Shown: one piece after another, positions 58,954-64,000 of the stretch
Numbering within the stretch: position 1 is the stretch's first letter
Layout of the letters: each line of letters begins with the position of its first letter
From: Amblyomma americanum
Lineage: Eukaryota; Arthropoda; Arachnida; Ixodida; Ixodidae
Reading direction: 5' to 3'
Assembly: GCF_052857255.1 (NCBI RefSeq)
Contig: NC_135500.1
Location: 164,241,183-164,305,182 of the forward strand
DNA: 64,000 nucleotides
Position numbers and translations under genes: made by a program
The notes under the pieces: generated by a model
Seen by the model: the letters and a program-made list of their open reading frames with translations, nothing else
What the model was told of the DNA's origin: nothing
Database searches by the model: none

Positions 58954-61900
58954 CATTTGTTATTATTAAGTTTGTTAGAATATCTATTCACACAAACATT
59001 TCCATATCAAGGCTCTGTACAGCCCGAAGAAGACCCTGTGAATAGCACCAAAGTTATTTAGAATTTAGAAAATTGTTTTACTGAAGGACGTTAGTGCAAG
59101 GAGGTCACTTGCAACGTCGTTGTTTGAGAGCGTATTGCAAATCATTTGCATGAAAATCTGGCTGCTGCGGCCATGAGTAAGCTCGCTAACTCATGAACAG
59201 CAGAGAAACTCCATTGCCAGAGTCAAAGTAACGGGTTAACAAAAATGAACAGATTTTCAGCAATTTCCGAAAACCTCGTAAGCTGTCCTGTGACGACCAC
59301 CATCTGAACTTCTGACTTATCACAACTCAATTAGAAGCCTCTGAAAACTCTCATGGGCGATCTTCTCGGAAGCACTAATAACTGCCTCCCAAAATTATGC
59401 GCGTTTGTACTATAGCCCTTCCTGCACATCCTGTCACACGAATTCTTCTCCAGAATTTAGCGCACTGTTAGTCTTCTGTCCTGCTTCTGTTCGAGTCGTT
59501 ATTTTCAACCTAGGTGCTCTTTGTTCCTCCCCTTCAATGAATAAGTTTTCAACTACATTGGGACACGCAAGTGAATTTACCTAAACTGTGCGATGATTTA
59601 AGAACCTGCTTTCTTTTAATATGTAATGGCTCATTCATTAATAACGGAACCACAGTTCCCTGTTCAGGCTCCGTGTCGCAGAGCGTGCCAAAGTACTTTA
59701 TTACAAACAAAACGGAAGCGTGCTGTATGAAGGAGGTATATAAATGTTGGTAATATTGAAATGTCATAAAGAGAGCTCAGGATATATGGCAACGCAAAAT
59801 GCACACAATAAGCTTGCATGACTGCAGATACAAGTGGATCATCATTACGAACAGGTCCAAATGTAGAACAGATACTTTTGCTGCCATACGGGCGCAGATC
59901 ACGTGACATGGCCGTAAACAAGTCCGATATATGCGATGTCCATATGTAACAACCAAAATAGAAGTTCTTGGAATAATGTCTGTACAAGTGAGAATTTTAC
60001 ATAATGTTTTAGCACCAACCGAAGAACCCATACGAGACGAACCTGCTAGTAATTTCTATACCACCAGTTCTCAAATAGAACGTTCCCAATAAACGCGGAA
60101 TAGTATTTGTCTAGTTGTTCGCCATAAAGTATCCGCGATGACGTCATCACGCGGCGAACGTACTTTCTGTGAGGGGAGGCCAAATGCCTTGTAACGGTGC
60201 TCAAAATTACATCCAGAAATGGCTGCGTGGCAATGGATCCTGCTCGCATACGCTGTCGCAGGCGCACCAGCTATGATAAAACCCGCAGCACCAACGTGGC
60301 GCATCAGTCGCATTGTGCGAGGGCCATGGATGTAGCCGAAGTGGAGCGTTATGCTCAGAACTCTGAGCATATGCGGTAGGCAAGGGCTACAAACTTTCAC
60401 CGGGGTCATACACAATACCGATGCTCTCGGGACGCTGATCGCAAACGCGCTGCGTGTCAAGGTACTCATGTACATTCAGAAATATTTCCCAAACCGTTAG
60501 GCACGCGTTTTTATTCTATCAAATCAGAACGCAAACGCCTCCCACACATGCGCAGCCGCATTTAGAGCAAAGTCAACATGCAAACGCCCAAGGTGGACAA
60601 ATTGCGCCGATCATACCTCCATAGAATGTTAGCACCTCTGTGGTCGCAAAATTATAGCACTTTCTGCTGTGTGACACACAATATCGCCTGCTCCTAGTAC
60701 ACATAGTCTTTAGGAGGAGCACGCTTTGTTCAGGTATCTTATAGCTACAGCGGTGAGCGATACATCATTTTAGCTCTAAGTTACAACTGTAAGAAACTAT
60801 AAGGGACACGAAGGAGGATGGCAGCAGGTTTTCACTTCTTTATACAAAACTACCCCTTATAAGAAATTTCCACCGAACGCTGGAGCAGTTCAAAATGCTC
60901 TTCATGGGTGTTTTGGGGGTGAATGTCTGCCACGTGTCGAAAATATTTCCCAGCTATATAGTTGTAGTTAATCAGCTGTTGAACTAACTTTAAAACCGGT
61001 AAGCTACACGGAAGCAAACTCGTATATTGCCCACATCCGGGATGACTTGCCAATTAGCACAATGCTAAGTGGGCGCAGATTTTTTATCAGGTCGGTCCCT
61101 TTTACGCCTTGCAAATCACCGCGGCACGGTTAGGCCTCGACCCGCTTTCTAATATGCCATCTTTCGCAGTAAAATTAATGAAGCGTTATAATTTATCCTA
61201 ACTTTCTACGAGAGCACACGAGACAACATGAGTACCAGTCGATCGTCGATAATAGCAAACGACGAGGAGTCCAGTCAGGACAAGGAAGAAGAGGACAGAA
61301 ACCAGATAACGTGAAAAGTGCACGCCGCAATGAAAGTTTCAAGATTCCCGTTCAATGTTATAAGTCTGGCAAGGTAGATGGTTCTCAATATATATCAAGC
61401 ACTGCACAGTATTTCTAAGTGTTTTGTGTAACTTGTTTTCTAAAGTTATGATCATTGGCTTCAGAACAAAGTATAAAGTTCTATTTTTGGTGAATATCAA
61501 TTTTGGTTATTTACATGTTGGTTTCTGTATACCTTTCCTAATAAATGTTGCTACGCCAAATTCTGGAGGTCGAACACTAAAGTACAAGTGTACATATTGT
61601 TGTATGTTAGAGAACCGCAATTCGGCGAAGTTAGAGTGGAGCGTCCTCTACGACCTCCTTATTTGCTCTGAGCATGTCACACAAGAAAAAATTATTACTC
61701 TTTGATGCGCATAAAGAATGAAGCGGGATTGTGAAATTTTGTACTCAGAACTAAACCAGACCGCACTCGGCATTTGTTCTTCTTATGAGCGGAATGTGAT
61801 TGAAGACAGAAGTTATTCTAGGCTTTGAAATTTGATGATGGTTTTTTTATGCGTGCACTACTGGTACTAGTATAGGAGGAAGTAATGCGGATTAAGAGTG

Positions 61901-64000
61901 GTTAACTAGATTTTGGGTAAAGGTACTGAACCCACGCAAATCTGTTTTATTCACCGTATATATTGCTGTTACTTCCAGCTTTACCTTTCTTCTCTCATTG
62001 CTAAAATTTAGATTTTAACGATCATCTTATCAAGATGTTTAATAACCCAAAGAGAAATACCCTCCGCTGGAAACATCACGAAAGGCTCTCGAAATCAGTT
62101 GAGCCTACCTGCATGTTACAAAAGCTACACGACAATCCTATTAGATGGTTATGCTGTTTTAAATGAAATTGCCGTTATAACCCTCTTAATCACGAGGGAT
62201 AGTTTTCCACATTCTTCAAAACTTTCTTTTATCTGCGAACAGGTCACAAAAGTTTCTGGTTTGGACTTGTTTGTTTTTGTTTGGGGTTTTGGACACGTGA
62301 GTAGTCTCACTGGAAGGTCTTCTTAAGATTTTGTGTCTACAAGTTTCAAAAATACAATTGATGCTACGCCGAAGAAAAAACTTAGATAACGTCTTTTATG
62401 TTTTATCAATTTTATTATTTTATATTTTGATGGAGACCCTATACAGGTTTACTTTCTGGGCTTGTCGAAAAGTTTTATCAAAAAGCTTGCCCTTGTGCTC
62501 ATTCGTCTTACCTTCCGCCCCCTTTTGCTTTAATGCGCAGTGATTGTTTTAAGTGCTGCACCACAAATGAGCCCCAAATTTCTCTCTTTCCAGAGAGGAA
62601 GTGAAAAATTGAGTCGGGGAAACAGTTAAGAAAAGAAAAACACGAAAATTTTATAGTCGTTTTACTTCTGCCGCAACACACATGTTTGAGAGTTGATTCA
62701 ATGAAAAAATAGCGTGATGCACAGGTTAAAGAATCCGTTCTGTCCACAGTTACAAAGCAGCATAAAGCAAGCACAAAACAGCAGTTTGCTGCATAATAAC
62801 ATTAACAAACTGCCTACTTCACTGGGACATTTAAGTTGATATGATTGGTCAAATTATTGAAATGAAAAATGTGTTTGAATTGTTTGCACTTACAAGATTT
62901 TCTTCATCAAAGCTTCTGAAGAGAATTGGTAAGTGTCATCATATTGAGTGGGTCTAGTGATTTGGGCAGAAAAAACGGCAGATACCAAGAGTTCTGTTCA
63001 CACGCATGTTAAAAGAAAGAGTACTGCGAAATAACTGAAGCATTTCGAGCGTGGAGTACGTGACTAGAGCTGTGCAGTTTCCCGAGACCACAACATTACA
63101 ATAAGAAGCGCTTGCAAGCTGCTGGTTTGGCTCAGCTCAAAATCATACGTGGCCACCAGGTAACGCGCTGCCTTCTCTTACTTCTACACAAAAGCATATA
63201 GACAAAAAGCAAAACGTCTAACACTTAGCTTCGTTCATACTGACGAGCAATTTTTTTTTCTTATAGAAATGCAGTAAAAAACAACAGCAACTCATTTCTA
63301 TTAATAATGCATTCCAAACGAAGAGCTCAAGAGATCTTTGAGAGTTCTGAATAGTTAATAAATGCGCAACTTTAACTTTCTGTTAATTCATTTTTTTTTT
63401 GTTTAGAAAGTAACAACTGAGGGCGAGCAAGGAAAAAAGTAGTGCTTTTTTCAATGCATAATGTAGAAAAATGGTGCCTCTCACAACGTTAATTTCAACA
63501 ACGAGATTCTAGTGCCACGGCACATCTTGGACACATTAAAAAGATTGTCGCCAAACAAAAAGAGAAGATGTGACTAGGCAGATTTTTTAATTTTACAGTA
63601 ATAACATTTTGTTCCATATTCCCACCGTGAAGATCGCTAAGTTGAATACTCTGGAAAGAAAGAAAAAGGAATAATAAATGAAAATTAGCACTCGTGAGTG
63701 AAACGAAACAATGGCAAATGTGCCGTTCTTCTTTTAACCCATTTTTGACAGCGATGGGTATATGATGGAAGTTTTCAGAGTTGAACGGTGCTCGCCGTTT
63801 CGCTGTCGCTTCCAGGAACGAGAAATGTGTGCGGTCATCATGTCACATGATCTCATCCGGTGCAGAGTCACGTGGAAGTAGAACGCGTACTGTGACGTCA
63901 AAAGACTGCGGGTTCACTTGAACCGACGACCAATGATAAATTATGCCTGGCCACTCAGAGACAGCGTTGTTTGTTTTATATCTATGCACCTGTGGTCACT
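58954..64000. other. Anonymous noncoding DNA
   Basis: AT-rich. A 134-codon minus-strand open frame at 60071-60475 and one at 59664-59987 lack recognisable domains and consistent codon bias. T-runs lie near 63251 and 63391. Nothing else was recognised. Confidence 0.45.

Noticed and set aside
60071..60475. 134-codon open frame on the minus strand
   Set aside because: No recognisable motif, atypical residue mix and no neighbouring coding signal.
1..64000. CRISPR arrays, bacterial operons, rRNA genes
   Set aside because: No regularly spaced direct repeats, no ribosome-binding-site-led gene arrays and no rRNA-like sequence; the composition and spliced exon are eukaryotic.

Overview
ORGANISM. The window looks like noncoding nuclear DNA of a metazoan with large introns and many transposons, most likely a hard tick (Ixodidae). 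The base composition is moderately AT-rich and patchy. Long ORFs are scarce, homopolymer runs are frequent, and six-frame translation shows no dense gene array. Several tRNA-derived SINEs closely resemble the Ruka-type SINEs described from Rhipicephalus. A decayed LINE resembles the 'tick transposon' proteins common in tick transcriptomes (recognised from memory, not searched). HOST GENE. I can defend only one host exon: 150 bp on the minus strand at 34182-34331. It has consensus splice sites, symmetric phase 1-1, and a product resembling the second half of an immunoglobulin domain of Dscam. No partner exon was recognised on either side, so most of the window is probably intron of a Dscam-like gene. 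LAYOUT. 1-27 kb is mainly unannotatable AT-rich DNA with short SINEs, a perfect 59-bp palindrome (4.4 kb), GC-rich patches (12.6-13.1, 15.2-15.5, 17.4-17.8 and 19.0-19.7 kb) and one copy of an unnamed dispersed repeat (14.6 kb). 27167-30938 is a complete but dead Ty3/gypsy LTR retrotransposon with two 375-bp LTRs, internal deletions, frameshifts and stops. 31-35 kb holds a G-run, the exon and a full-length SINE with a 12-bp target-site duplication. 35-48 kb carries two more copies of the unnamed repeat, several SINEs and three foldback (self-complementary) elements. 51.8-54.9 kb has a SINE with an expanded AAT tail and a rotted LINE. 58158-58953 is a candidate nonautonomous DNA transposon with roughly 200-bp inverted termini. 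The last 5 kb are featureless. HOW IT WORKS TOGETHER. There is no operon or pathway. The story is one conserved exon in a very large intron shaped by layered transposon insertions. The most novel-looking item is a foldback family whose members share an outer motif close to GGGCTAGTTGGT and a central ACAG-CGC-CTGT core while their arms differ. LIMITS. Everything was read by eye. Repeat boundaries are approximate except for the gypsy LTRs, the exon, the perfect palindrome and the SINE at 34.8 kb.
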